Positions 8,953 to 17,157 are shown, counted from the first letter of the stretch. The stretch is DNA of 37,687 nucleotides from an uncultured Collinsella sp. (GCA_958427895.1 CAUADW010000012.1:1-37687), one strand, 5' to 3'. Notes: generated by a model from the sequence alone, not told the origin. Numbers and translations: made by a program.

Positions 8953-10197
8953 TTACTCGTGATCTTGGTAAATCTCACGCGGAGCAAGCTCCGAATGTTT
9001 GCGTTTTAAGGTCTTAGGGGCCTTATACGTGTTGCTTTCGAAGTCGATGTACTCGGTCTGCTTGAGTAGGCGCTCGATCATCTCCTCGTGATCGAACAAC
9101 TCCCAGGCCTCATGCACGGCATCGAGTTTAGCGTGCGTCTCGGGACGACGCGGCATAAACAGCGTGCAGCAGTCGGGAGCGGCCTCAGTCGAGATAACGA
9201 ACGTACCGATCTCCTCGGCACGCGCAATGATCTCCTGCTTGTCCGAACCGATGAGAGGACGGAACACGGGGATCTTCACGGCCTCGTTGACGGCCATGAT
9301 ATTCTCAAGCGTTTGGGAGGCAACCTGTCCAAGCGATTCGCCCGTCACGATGGCCTTGGCGCCCTCGATGTGTGCAATGCGCTCGGCAACCGAATACATA
9401 ATGCGGCGATACATGATCACGCGCAGGTTGCTGGGACAGGTGACCGAAATCTCACGCTGGCAGTCGCCAAACGGCACCACGTACAGGCGGCCGATCTGGA
9501 CACCCGGCTCAAGCGCACGGATGATGTCCTGCACCAAATACTCGCTCGTGTCGGGCGTCTGCGGACGACCGGAGAAATGTACCGGCACGCACACCGCGCC
9601 GCGACGCGCGAGCATCCAGGTCGCTACCGGAGAATCGATGCCCGACGACAGCAGCGTCACGACCTTGCCGGCAGATCCCACCGGCAGACCGCCCACGCCG
9701 CGCTCGGAGCGCGCGTACACATAAACGCTACCCTGGACCACCAGTACGTGCACCATCGCATCGGGGTCGTGCATTTGAACCTTTTTATCGGGGAAGGCCT
9801 CACACAACACCTCGCCCACCTGACGGTTGATGTCAATCGAGGTGAGCTCATAGTCGGTATTGGAGCGCTTGGCGTGCACCTTAAACGAATCGAAGGAACC
9901 AAACTCGCGCAGCGCCTTCACGGCGGCGGCACAGTACTCCTGAGGGTCGCGATTGGTGTGATACGCCAAAGACACGCGAGCAACGCCGGGAACGGTGCGA
10001 ATGACACGCGCCGCCTCGTCGGCCTGATGCTCGTTGAAGGTCACGAGGATATAACCGGAAATTCGAGACACGGCATTCACGGAAAAGGCGGCCAAGGCCG
10101 CCTTGATGTTGTCCATGAGGATATGCTCAAAATGTGCGCGGTTCTTACCCTTCAGTCCAACCTCGTGATAGTGGACCAGGCAGACGCGAGCCGCCAT
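8953..10197 (-). CDS. thiI: tRNA 4-thiouridine synthase ThiI (no rhodanese domain)
   Basis: This 414-residue enzyme adenylates U8 of tRNA for sulfur transfer and may also supply sulfur for thiamine thiazole. It has an N-terminal ferredoxin-like/THUMP region (~1-165) and a PP-loop ATPase domain with SSGIDSP at 184-190. The C-terminus ends soon after the PP-loop domain, without the rhodanese domain of the E. coli enzyme, as in many Gram-positives; the sulfur donor is then probably a dedicated cysteine desulfurase. No such gene is in the window. The rpoZ stop directly abuts its ATG. Confidence 0.92.
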   Translation of the reverse strand: MAARVCLVHYHEVGLKGKNRAHFEHILMDNIKAALAAFSVNAVSRISGYILVTFNEHQADEAARVIRTVPGVARVSLAYHTNRDPQEYCAAAVKALREFGSFDSFKVHAKRSNTDYELTSIDINRQVGEVLCEAFPDKKVQMHDPDAMVHVLVVQGSVYVYARSERGVGGLPVGSAGKVVTLLSSGIDSPVATWMLARRGAVCVPVHFSGRPQTPDTSEYLVQDIIRALEPGVQIGRLYVVPFGDCQREISVTCPSNLRVIMYRRIMYSVAERIAHIEGAKAIVTGESLGQVASQTLENIMAVNEAVKIPVFRPLIGSDKQEIIARAEEIGTFVISTEAAPDCCTLFMPRRPETHAKLDAVHEAWELFDHEEMIERLLKQTEYIDFESNTYKAPKTLKRKHSELAPREIYQDHE

Positions 10198-10479
10198 TTA
10201 GGCTTCAGCAACCTTGTGGCCGAGCGCCTTCTCGTAACGGGCCTCGTCGTAAGAGATGTCGCCGTCGACAATCTCGTCCATAGCCATCGAGATGGTGTCG
10301 GCACCGGAAAGCCCGATGGTGATGTCATCGACATCCTGGACGGCAAGCACGCGGTTGTGCTGGCCACGCAGCATGCTATTGATGTCGCAGGCGCGCTTGG
10401 AGGCAAGCGAAGCGAGCAGGAAGCGGTTGTGATCGGTCTTCTCCAGAAGATCGTCAATGCAAGGCTTTACAACGGACAC
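10198..10479 (-). CDS. rpoZ: RNA polymerase omega subunit
   Basis: This 93-residue protein has the omega signature: PCIDDLLEKTDHNRFLLASLASKRACDIN near the start, and the central motif for folding around beta-prime. It assists beta-prime assembly and, in some bacteria, ppGpp response. The start is GTG at 10479 behind AAAGGATCTGAGG. It lies 5 nt after gmk and directly before thiI. The gmk-rpoZ order is widely conserved. Confidence 0.93.
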   Translation of the reverse strand: MSVVKPCIDDLLEKTDHNRFLLASLASKRACDINSMLRGQHNRVLAVQDVDDITIGLSGADTISMAMDEIVDGDISYDEARYEKALGHKVAEA

Positions 10480-10484
10480 GGACC

Positions 10485-11054
10485 TCAGATCCTTTCATGC
10501 ATATCGAGAACGCGAACGAGCTCATCGGTCGCGCGGTCGAGATCGTCATTTACCACGACGTCGTCGTAGCGGTCGGCAAGGGCAAGCTCATCGGCGGCGT
10601 TTGCCATACGCAGCTCAATCGTCTCGGGCGTCTCGGTACCGCGACCGACTAGACGCTCGCGGAGCACCTCAAGCGAAGGCGGCTTGATAAAGATCAGCAC
10701 GGCCTCGGGGAAACGCTCCTTCACCTGCAGGGCGCCCTGGACATCGATCTCCAAAATCAGAGATGCGCCAGAGGCGAGCTTGGATGTGACCTCGCTCACC
10801 AACGTGCCGTAGCAGTTACCGTGGACCTCGGCCCACTCAACAAACTCACCGTTTGCCACGCGGCGGTCGAACTCCTCGCGCGTCAGAAAAAAGTAGTTGA
10901 CGCCGTCGACCTCACCTTTGCGTGGTGCTCGCGTGGTAGCCGAAACCGTCAGGCCCAGGTTCGAGCGGCGCTCGCGCACACGAGTGACGAGCGTACCCTT
11001 CCCTGCGCCTGACGGTCCAGAAATCACAAAGAGCTTGGAATCCTGAGCGCTCAC
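10485..11054 (-). CDS. gmk: Guanylate kinase
   Basis: This 189-residue enzyme phosphorylates GMP to GDP. The P-loop GPSGAGKGT sits at 13-21, and the GMP-binding block around VSATTRAPRKGEVDGVNY follows. The GTG start at 11054 directly abuts the mihF stop, and I see no strong ribosome-binding site, so its translation is probably coupled to mihF. Length is normal for the family. Confidence 0.95.
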   Translation of the reverse strand: MSAQDSKLFVISGPSGAGKGTLVTRVRERRSNLGLTVSATTRAPRKGEVDGVNYFFLTREEFDRRVANGEFVEWAEVHGNCYGTLVSEVTSKLASGASLILEIDVQGALQVKERFPEAVLIFIKPPSLEVLRERLVGRGTETPETIELRMANAADELALADRYDDVVVNDDLDRATDELVRVLDMHERI

Positions 11055-11363
11055 TTATTTGGTCAGCTGCTCGAGGAGCTGCTCGCGCTGACGGACGCCG
11101 AGGCCCTGGACGCGACGGGTAGCGGAGATACCAAGCTCCTCCATGATCTTGGCGGCCTTGGCCTTGCCATAACCAGGAAGAGACTCGATGAGGGTGGAAA
11201 CCTTCATGCGGGAAGCGATGGGGTCATCGGAGTTGAGCACGGACTCGAGGGACTTCTCGCCCTTCTTGATCTGCTCGCGAAGCTCAGCGCGGGCGTGACG
11301 TGCGGCAGCAGCCTTCTCAAGAGCCTGCTTACGCTGCTCATCGGTAAGCTGAGGGAGTGCCAT
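11055..11363 (-). CDS. mihF: Integration host factor, actinobacterial type (mIHF)
   Basis: This 102-residue DNA-binding protein matches the actinobacterial mIHF family, not the proteobacterial HU/IHF fold. Its basic N-terminal helix (MALPQLTDEQRKQALEKA) leads into a helix-two-turns-helix DNA-binding domain with IESLPGYGKAKAAKIMEELGIS and a conserved ending RVQGLGVRQREQLLEQL. The family shapes the nucleoid and aids phage integration. The start at 11363 is chosen for the GGAGG 5 nt upstream. The mihF-gmk-rpoZ order is typical of Actinobacteria and is one of the clearest taxonomic signs here. Confidence 0.92.
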   Translation of the reverse strand: MALPQLTDEQRKQALEKAAAARHARAELREQIKKGEKSLESVLNSDDPIASRMKVSTLIESLPGYGKAKAAKIMEELGISATRRVQGLGVRQREQLLEQLTK

Positions 11364-11401
11364 TCGTACCTCCAAATAGTTGGGTTATATCTGATTCAAT
11401 A

Positions 11402-11440
11402 ATTGGCATTTTAGCACGTAGAACGTACAAAATGCCCAAT
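11402..11440 (-). promoter_or_regulatory. Palindrome overlapping candidate mihF promoter
   Basis: GGCATTTT (11405-11412) and AAAATGCC (11429-11436) form perfect inverted arms, with a second inner pair ACGT/ACGT around a 3-nt centre. On the minus strand the downstream arm overlaps TGCTAAAAT, an extended -10, placing a start site ~30 nt before mihF. A repressor bound here would block the promoter; autoregulation by mIHF is one option. A weaker alternative promoter is TTGCAC-17 nt-TAACCT further upstream. All of this is motif-based. Confidence 0.45.
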
Positions 11441-11499
11441 CGCGGCTCCATAGGTTAGACGATACCCGCAAAAAGTGCAATATACTGCGCCCAAAGTTA

Positions 11500-11557
11500 A
11501 GCCCCTGACCTGCGATTCCACACAAAGGATGGGAAAGTTTACGCAGGCACAGGGGCT
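11500..11557 (-). terminator. Long two-part stem-loop after the pyr operon
   Basis: On the minus strand AGCCCCTG pairs with CAGGGGCT and, inside a small internal loop, CCTGCG pairs with CGCAGG. The 27-nt tip can form a further short stem. It lies ~45 nt past the pyrF stop, so it probably ends the pyr transcript, but the U run after it on that strand is poor (TTAACTTT). In the plus direction the following ATTTTG is no better. It may be a terminator or processing site, or a small structured RNA. Confidence 0.45.
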
Positions 11558-11602
11558 ATTTTGTGCTAATGAGACCCAAAAGTGGTGACTTAGGGGAATC
11601 TT

Positions 11603-12319
11603 TTAGGCGACGTTTTCGACCAGCTCGGCGACGATGGCGTCAAAGGCGGCAACCGGATCGTCGGCGCCGGTGATGGGACGGCCCACCACAATGTGGCTTG
11701 CGCCACGCTCGATAGCCTGGGAAGGCGTCGCCACGCGGGACTGGTCGCCAAGGGCGGCACCCACCGGACGCACACCCGGAGTCACGATCAGAGCATCAGG
11801 ACCCAGCAGTTCACGCATGTCGTAAGCCTCCATCGGCGAGCACACGATGCCATCGATGCCGTTGGCCTGAGCGAGCTTTGCCAGGCGGGCGGCCTCCTCG
11901 GCCACGGGCGACTCGACGCCGATCTCGCTCAAGGCATCCTGATTCATGCTCGTGAGCACGGTGATGGCGACGAGCTTGGCGCGGTCCTCGCGCGCCTCCT
12001 CGGCACCCTCGCGGCAGGCAGCGAGCATGGCGCCCGAACCCAAGCCGTGGACCGAAAGCAGGTCGGCACCGGCAAGCGAGGCCGAGCGGGCGGCACCGCG
12101 AACCTGATGCGGAATATCATGGAACTTAAGGTCAAGGAAGACCTTAAAGCCCAGGTCCTTAAAGGTCTTGACGATCTCGGGGCCCTCAGCGTAATAGAGC
12201 GTCATACCAACCTTAAGCCAGGCGGCATGGCCCGAAAGCTCGTGGGCGAGCTCGAGCGCACGCTCACGATCGCAGTCGAGGGCGACGATAACACGGTCGC
12301 GAGCATCGGTCTCTAGCAT
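11603..12319 (-). CDS. pyrF: Orotidine 5'-phosphate decarboxylase
   Basis: This 238-residue TIM-barrel enzyme makes UMP from OMP, the last step of de novo pyrimidine synthesis. It has VIVALDCDRE at the start, the catalytic block LDLKFHDIPHQV (D-x-K-x-x-D), and the phosphate-binding end PGVRPVG...VVGRPIT. The start is ATGCTAG, whose TAG is the pyrD stop, giving a 7-nt overlap; AGGTG lies 7 nt upstream. The frame is open for 249 nt further upstream, but that is a shadow of pyrD. It is the last gene of the operon. Confidence 0.96.
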   Translation of the reverse strand: MLETDARDRVIVALDCDRERALELAHELSGHAAWLKVGMTLYYAEGPEIVKTFKDLGFKVFLDLKFHDIPHQVRGAARSASLAGADLLSVHGLGSGAMLAACREGAEEAREDRAKLVAITVLTSMNQDALSEIGVESPVAEEAARLAKLAQANGIDGIVCSPMEAYDMRELLGPDALIVTPGVRPVGAALGDQSRVATPSQAIERGASHIVVGRPITGADDPVAAFDAIVAELVENVA

Positions 12320-13236
12320 TCGAAAGCACCTACCAGCTCGTTGATGTCCTTTACACCCTGGGACTCGGCCCAGGCCTCGAGCTCGTGCGCAATCTTGAGC
12401 GAAGCGCACGGATCGACGAAGTTGGCCATGCCGACCGACACGCAGGTGGCGCCGGCCAGGATAAACTCGGCCGCATCCTCGCCGGTCATGACACCGCCGA
12501 CGCCGTTGATGGGGATATCGACGGCCTGGGCAACCTCCCAGACCATGCGCACGGCGATGTGGTGGCACAGCGGGCCCGAAAGGCCGCCCTTGGGCTTTGC
12601 CACGCGGGACTTGCGGGTATGGACGTCGATGGCCATGCCCTGAATGGAGTTGATGACCGAAAGGCCGTCGGCGCCGGCAGCCTCGAGGGCCTTGGCAATC
12701 TCGGCGACGTTGACCGGCGCCATCTTCACGAACAGCGGCTTATCGGTCACCTTGCGGCAGGCAGCCATAACGGATGAGGCGCCCTCGGGCGTAGAGCCCA
12801 TGGCGGCACCGCCGGCGGCGATATTAGGGCAGCTCACGTTGATCTCGTAGCCGGCAGCCCAGGGGCACAGCTCGACATACATCTCGAGTGCGCGGACAAA
12901 CTCGTCAATGGAGTGGCCGGCAACCTGACAGATGACCTGGCAGCCGTCCTTGGACAGCTGTTCGAGCCACGGACCGGACTCGCGGGCAAAGGCAGCCACG
13001 CCGGGGTTCTGAAGGCCCACGGAGTTGATCATACCGCCGGGAATCTCAGCCATGCGGGGCGCGGGATTGCCGGGCCAGGGCTCAGCTGCGCAACCCTTGG
13101 TGGTGATGGCGCCCAGCTGGGAAACATCAAAGAAGTTCTGGAACTGCCAACCGTAGCCAAAGGTACCGGCTGCGGTGTTGATGGGGTTCTGCATCTTGAC
13201 GCCGCCGAAATCGACGGCCATGTTCACGGTACCCAC
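12313..13236 (-). CDS. pyrD: Dihydroorotate dehydrogenase, class 1B catalytic subunit
   Basis: This 307-residue FMN barrel oxidises dihydroorotate to orotate. It has MQNPINTAAGTFGYG near the N-terminus, NVSCPN with the active-site Cys typical of class 1, and GVGGVMTGEDAAEF for FMN phosphate. Pairing with PyrK next door makes it the NAD-linked 1B form, suited to an anaerobe. The start is uncertain. GTG at 13236 is chosen because AAGGTGG stands 7 nt upstream and it overlaps the pyrK TAG by one base; GTG at 13227 and ATG at 13221 are in frame but badly spaced. A longer open frame upstream is a pyrK shadow. Confidence 0.94.
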   Translation of the reverse strand: MGTVNMAVDFGGVKMQNPINTAAGTFGYGWQFQNFFDVSQLGAITTKGCAAEPWPGNPAPRMAEIPGGMINSVGLQNPGVAAFARESGPWLEQLSKDGCQVICQVAGHSIDEFVRALEMYVELCPWAAGYEINVSCPNIAAGGAAMGSTPEGASSVMAACRKVTDKPLFVKMAPVNVAEIAKALEAAGADGLSVINSIQGMAIDVHTRKSRVAKPKGGLSGPLCHHIAVRMVWEVAQAVDIPINGVGGVMTGEDAAEFILAGATCVSVGMANFVDPCASLKIAHELEAWAESQGVKDINELVGAFEC

Positions 13237-14027
13237 TAGAAGACCACCACCTTGGAAGCATCGAACACGGGGCCGCACATGCAAGCACCCTTCATACCGT
13301 CGACCGTCTCGACATTGCAGGTGTTGCAGGCGCCAAAGCCACAGCTCATCATGCGCTCGAGCGACACCTCGCAGTACGCGCCGGCCTCGGCGGCAGCGGC
13401 GGCGACCTTCTTCATCATGACGGCGGGGCCGCAGCTGGCCACATAGTCGTAGCCGCCCTCGCCGAGCAGCTCGGCTGCCGGGTCGGTGCAAAAACCGTGC
13501 GTGCCCAGCGTGCCATCATCGGTGCAAACGTTGACCGTGGCGCCCAGCGCGCGGAACTCATCGACGCCCACGGCCTTGGACGCGGTGCCAAAGCCCAGGC
13601 ACACGTCGACGGCTACACCCTGCTCGGCAAGCTTGTCGGCAAGGCACAGCACGGGCGGAACACCGATGCCACCGGCGACGAGCAGGGCCTTCCTGGTGCC
13701 CTCGGGTACCATCCAGCCACGGCCACCGGGGCCCAGCAGGTTAGAGGTGGAGCCAGGGCCCATCTGGGACAAACGACGGGTATCGTCGCCCACGACGGCG
13801 TACCACAGCTCGACGGTGCCAGCCTCGGCGTCGGCGCGGTAGTAGCTCAGGGGCACGCGAAGCAGCGAGGACGCATCGCCGGGTACGGTGATGTTCACAA
13901 ACTGACCGGGCTTGAGCGCACTTGCAAGCTTGGGGGCCGAGATGACGAGCGAGAAGATGCCGTCGGCAATCTCCCGGTTCGAGACGACCTCGAAGTCGTG
14001 CATGCGTGCAGTGGAAGGTGTGGGCAT
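13236..14027 (-). CDS. pyrK: Dihydroorotate dehydrogenase electron-transfer subunit
   Basis: This 263-residue subunit carries FAD and a [2Fe-2S] cluster, passing electrons from PyrD to NAD+. It begins with a ferredoxin-reductase-like FAD barrel (FVNITVPGDASSLLRVPLSYY), then an NAD-binding domain (LLVAGGIGVPPV). Near the C-terminus is the cysteine cluster SCGFGACNTCNVE plus a later Cys, the 2Fe-2S ligands. The start at MPTPSTAR is preferred because GGAG lies 5 nt upstream; MHDFEV eight residues later is an alternative. Confidence 0.94.
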   Translation of the reverse strand: MPTPSTARMHDFEVVSNREIADGIFSLVISAPKLASALKPGQFVNITVPGDASSLLRVPLSYYRADAEAGTVELWYAVVGDDTRRLSQMGPGSTSNLLGPGGRGWMVPEGTRKALLVAGGIGVPPVLCLADKLAEQGVAVDVCLGFGTASKAVGVDEFRALGATVNVCTDDGTLGTHGFCTDPAAELLGEGGYDYVASCGPAVMMKKVAAAAAEAGAYCEVSLERMMSCGFGACNTCNVETVDGMKGACMCGPVFDASKVVVF

Positions 14028-14042
14028 AGACGCTCCAATCCC

Positions 14043-14099
14043 CCATGCGGTTGCATGGTCCAAACTAATAGAAAGCGCGGCACCGCAAGGGCGCCGCGC
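14043..14099 (-). repeat. Two hairpins in the pyrC-pyrK gap
   Basis: The 92-nt gap between pyrC and pyrK holds two perfect hairpins. GCGCGGC (14075-14081) pairs with GCCGCGC (14093-14099) and is followed on the minus strand by TTTCT. CCATGC (14043-14048) pairs with GCATGG (14053-14058) just before the pyrK ribosome-binding site. The other pyr junctions overlap or nearly touch, so this spacing is exceptional. Partial termination, RNA processing or translational control are possible; none is shown. Confidence 0.45.
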
Positions 14100-14119
14100 A
14101 CAAAAGCGATAAGGCTATG

Positions 14120-15409
14120 CTAGCAGATGCAGCCGTCGGCAAGCGTCTGCTTACCGCCGACAAACACATCGGTGGCACGACCGGTGAGCGTGCGGCCGGC
14201 AAAACCGGAGTTCTCGGCGCGCGACTCGTAACCGTCCTCGCCAACCGTCCAGGTTGCGGAGGGGTCGAACACGGTCAGGTCGGCAACGGAGCCCGCCTTG
14301 ACCTGAACCTGGTCGAGACCCAGGATCTCACGCGGCTTGATGGCCATGAGCTCGACCATGCGGCCCATGCTCATCTTGCCCGTGTTGACCAGCTCGGTGA
14401 GTACGAGCGACAGCGAGGTCTCGAGGCCGATCATACCAAAGGGCGCAAGCTCGAACTCACGGGCCTTCTCCCACGGGGTGTGAGGAGCGTGATCGGTGAC
14501 GATAACGTCGACGGTGCCGTCGATGACGCCCTGACGGATGGCCTCGGCATCCTCCTCGGTACGCAGCGGCGGATTGACCTTGAGCGAGGTGTTGTAGGTC
14601 TCGTCCAGGTCGTTCTCGGTCAGGAACATGTGGTGCGGGGTGGCCTCGCAGGTGACCTGAACGCCAGCGGCCTTACCGGCACGCACGATCTCCAGGCCAT
14701 GGGCGGTGGAGATGTGCTGGATGTGCAGCTTGGCACCGGTCAGCTTGGCGATCTCGATGTCGCGAGCGATCTGGAGCTCCTCGCCGGCAGCCGGCCAGCC
14801 CTCGAGAGCCAGACGGGTCGAGACCTTGCCCTCGTTGATCTGGCCATGGCCGACCAGGTCCTCGTCCTGGCAGTGGCTCATAAAGACCTTGCCGAACATC
14901 TTGCCGTAGTCCATGCAACGACGGAGCATACCCGCGCCCTGCACGCCGCGACCGTCGTCGGTGAAGGCGACGGCGCCGTGGGCGACCATATCGCCCATCT
15001 CGGACATGGCCTCGCCCTTAAGACCGCGGGTCATAGCGCCCGACGGATAGACGCGGCAGTGACCGACCTCGGCAGCACGGGACTTAACGAACTCCACGAC
15101 GGTACCGTTATCGGTAACGGGATCGGTGTTGGGCATGGAGCACACGCCAGTAAAGCCGCCCTTTGCAGCTGCGCGGGTGCCGCTCTCGATGTCCTCTTTG
15201 ACCTCGTAGCCGGGCTCGCGAAGGTGAACGTGCATATCCACCAGGCCGGGGACGAGGTACTTGCCGGAAAGGTCGCGAACCTCGGCTCCCTCGACGGCGA
15301 GATTCTCGCCGACCTCGGCGATCTTGTCGCCGTCAATCAGGACGTCAACGACACCGTCAAGCTCGACGGACGGGTCGACGACGTGGGCATTCTTAAGAAG
15401 CAAGGCCAT
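14120..15409 (-). CDS. pyrC: Dihydroorotase
   Basis: This 429-residue amidohydrolase closes carbamoyl aspartate to dihydroorotate. DMHVHLREPG is the H-x-H zinc site and substrate Arg; TDHAPH carries the later metal/catalytic Asp. Length fits the class I dihydroorotases of Gram-positives. The ATG at 15409 has GGAGG 7 nt upstream and overlaps the end of pyrB by 17 nt. Hydantoinase-family relatives look similar, but the pyr context settles it. Confidence 0.95.
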   Translation of the reverse strand: MALLLKNAHVVDPSVELDGVVDVLIDGDKIAEVGENLAVEGAEVRDLSGKYLVPGLVDMHVHLREPGYEVKEDIESGTRAAAKGGFTGVCSMPNTDPVTDNGTVVEFVKSRAAEVGHCRVYPSGAMTRGLKGEAMSEMGDMVAHGAVAFTDDGRGVQGAGMLRRCMDYGKMFGKVFMSHCQDEDLVGHGQINEGKVSTRLALEGWPAAGEELQIARDIEIAKLTGAKLHIQHISTAHGLEIVRAGKAAGVQVTCEATPHHMFLTENDLDETYNTSLKVNPPLRTEEDAEAIRQGVIDGTVDVIVTDHAPHTPWEKAREFELAPFGMIGLETSLSLVLTELVNTGKMSMGRMVELMAIKPREILGLDQVQVKAGSVADLTVFDPSATWTVGEDGYESRAENSGFAGRTLTGRATDVFVGGKQTLADGCIC

Positions 15410-16337
15410 TATCGGCACCTCCAAGCAGCAGATACAGGATAGCCATACGCACGCAGATACCGGCGTAGACCTGCTCCAGGATGACGGAGCGTTGCGGGTG
15501 GTCGGCCATATAGGAGTCGAACTCGACGCCGCGGTTGATGGGGCCCGGGTGGCAGATGATCGCGTCGGGCTTCATGAGCTTCTCACGATCCTTGGTAAGG
15601 CCGAAGAGCTTGTGGTACTCGCGAATGGTCGGGAACGGGGCACCCTCGAGGCGCTCCTGCTGTACACGCAGCATGTAAACGACGTCCAGCTCGGGCAGGA
15701 CGGAATCGAGGTCGCTCGTCACGTGGTCGCAGCCCAGAACCTCGGGCGCCGGCGGCAGCAGCGTGCCGGGGGCGACGGCGTAGGTCTCGCAGCCCATGAT
15801 CTTCAACGCGGGGATCAGCGAGCCGCAAACGCGGGAGTGGGAGATGTCGCCGACGACGGCGACCTTCAGACCGTGGAAGTCACCCTTGTGCTCCCAGATG
15901 GTATACAGGTCGAGCAGAGCCTGCGTGGGGTGGTTGTGCTTGCCGTCACCGGCGCAGATGACGCTCGCGGGCGAGTTCTGCGTGACGATGTAGGGAGCAC
16001 CGGCGTGCTTATCGCGCACGACGATGCAGTCGATCTTGTAGGCGTTGAGGGTCTCGACGGTGTCGACGAGGCTCTCACCCTTGACCGTGGAAGTCGAGGA
16101 GCCGCCAAAGTTAAGGCTATCGGCCGAAAGACGCTTCTCGGCGAGCTCGAAGGAGCTGCGGGTGCGCGTCGAGGGCTCGTTGAACATGTTGACGATGGTC
16201 TTGCCCTTGAGCGTGGGGACCTTCTTGATCGCACGCTCGTTGACCTCGGAGAACGCCTTGGCGGTCTCGAGGATGAGCTTGATGTCCTCTTCGGAGTACT
16301 CGGTAATGTCAATCAGGTGCTTATGGTTGAACGCCAC
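15393..16337 (-). CDS. pyrB: Aspartate carbamoyltransferase catalytic subunit
   Basis: This 314-residue enzyme joins carbamoyl phosphate and aspartate. STRTRSSFELAEKRL is the carbamoyl-phosphate motif, and HPTQALLDL carries the conserved catalytic region. No pyrI regulatory subunit is nearby, so it probably works as the simple trimer. Two GTG codons compete for the start: that at 16349 lies inside the GGGAGGTG ribosome-binding site, so the GTG at 16337, about 9 nt downstream, is chosen. That puts it 4 nt after the pyrR stop. Confidence 0.95.
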   Translation of the reverse strand: MAFNHKHLIDITEYSEEDIKLILETAKAFSEVNERAIKKVPTLKGKTIVNMFNEPSTRTRSSFELAEKRLSADSLNFGGSSTSTVKGESLVDTVETLNAYKIDCIVVRDKHAGAPYIVTQNSPASVICAGDGKHNHPTQALLDLYTIWEHKGDFHGLKVAVVGDISHSRVCGSLIPALKIMGCETYAVAPGTLLPPAPEVLGCDHVTSDLDSVLPELDVVYMLRVQQERLEGAPFPTIREYHKLFGLTKDREKLMKPDAIICHPGPINRGVEFDSYMADHPQRSVILEQVYAGICVRMAILYLLLGGADNGLAS

Positions 16338-16341
16338 GGTA

Positions 16342-16926
16342 CTACTCACCTCCCAGCGGCGCAGAACCCACGTGGGAGCCCGGCGCGACGTCGTTGATCT
16401 CGACGGCGGTGTGGCCGTCGACTTCCTTCATATATAGATGCACGTTCTCCTCATGCGACGAGGGAACGTTCTTGCCGACAAAGTCCGGCGAGATGGGGAG
16501 CTCGCGGTGGCCGCGGTCAACGAGGACTGCCAACTCAATGCGACTCGGACGGCCCAGGTCCATGACGGCGTCGAGAGCGGCGCGGATGGTACGGCCCGTA
16601 TACAGGATGTCGTCCACCAGCACGACGCGCTTGCCGTCGACGCTAAAGGGAATGTTGGTGGCGTGGATCGCGGGAGCGAAATTGGTCGCATAGTCATCGC
16701 GGTAGAAGCTGATGTCCAGGCTGCCGAGCGGAACTTCGACGCCCTCGATCTCCTTGATCTCCTCGGCGAGCTTCTTTGCCAGAAGGTCGCCGCGCGTGAC
16801 GATGCCGACCAGAGCGAGGTCTTCACAGCCCTCGTTGCGCTCGAGAATCTCGTGCGCGATGCGGGTCATCGCTCGATTGACGGCGGTCTCGTCCATGATG
16901 ACCGCCTTGGGGGAAGTCGTGCCCAT
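16342..16926 (-). CDS. pyrR: PyrR, pyr operon attenuation regulator / uracil phosphoribosyltransferase
   Basis: This 194-residue protein has the PRPP-binding motif VLVDDILYTGRT of type I phosphoribosyltransferases and the PyrR-type ending. In Gram-positives PyrR binds pyr leader RNA when UMP is high and promotes termination. It is the first gene of the operon, directly behind a leader with the matching hairpin set, which supports an RNA-binding role. The ATG at 16926 has AAGGAG a few bases upstream. Confidence 0.95.
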   Translation of the reverse strand: MGTTSPKAVIMDETAVNRAMTRIAHEILERNEGCEDLALVGIVTRGDLLAKKLAEEIKEIEGVEVPLGSLDISFYRDDYATNFAPAIHATNIPFSVDGKRVVLVDDILYTGRTIRAALDAVMDLGRPSRIELAVLVDRGHRELPISPDFVGKNVPSSHEENVHLYMKEVDGHTAVEINDVAPGSHVGSAPLGGE

Positions 16927-16948
16927 CGATCTCCTTCCTCACATGTCT

Positions 16949-17063
16949 TGACTGCTGACACAGTCAAAAAAATAGATGCCCGACCGCTTAAAGCGGACCA
17001 GACACCCACAGGAAGGGCTGCTCTTTGGCAGCTATGTAATTCCATGTGGGTATCTCGTACCCC
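16949..17063 (-). promoter_or_regulatory. pyr leader: candidate PyrR attenuator
   Basis: Read on the minus strand, three overlapping structures appear. First is a hairpin GGGTA-CGAGA-TACCC (17048-17062). Second, TACCCACA from its 3' arm can instead pair with TGTGGGTG (17003-17010), enclosing a small GCTGC/GCAGC hairpin (17017-17032). Third, the same TGTGGGTG region starts a ~15-bp terminator stem (16975-17005, two mismatches) followed by TATTTTTTT. The first and third can coexist; the second excludes both. This is the anti-antiterminator/antiterminator/terminator logic of pyr attenuation. A last hairpin (16949-16966) lies between terminator and pyrR. Confidence 0.7.
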
Positions 17064-17157
17064 TTTAATGGTCAAGGGATAGTGTAGCCAACCTCGAGCT
17101 TAATTGCGAGCATAAATACAGAGCAATCCGTAAACGGAGCCCAAAGCCCAATAAACC

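Noticed and set aside
11500..11557. Known riboswitch, 4.5S RNA or tRNA
   Set aside because: None of the conserved cores that I know is present, and the size is too small for a tRNA or SRP RNA.
12319..12568. N-terminal extension of pyrF
   Set aside because: The extra frame overlaps pyrD in another frame and gives Arg/Gly-rich sequence unlike the family. The same was judged for upstream extensions of pyrD, rseP, ispG and dprA.
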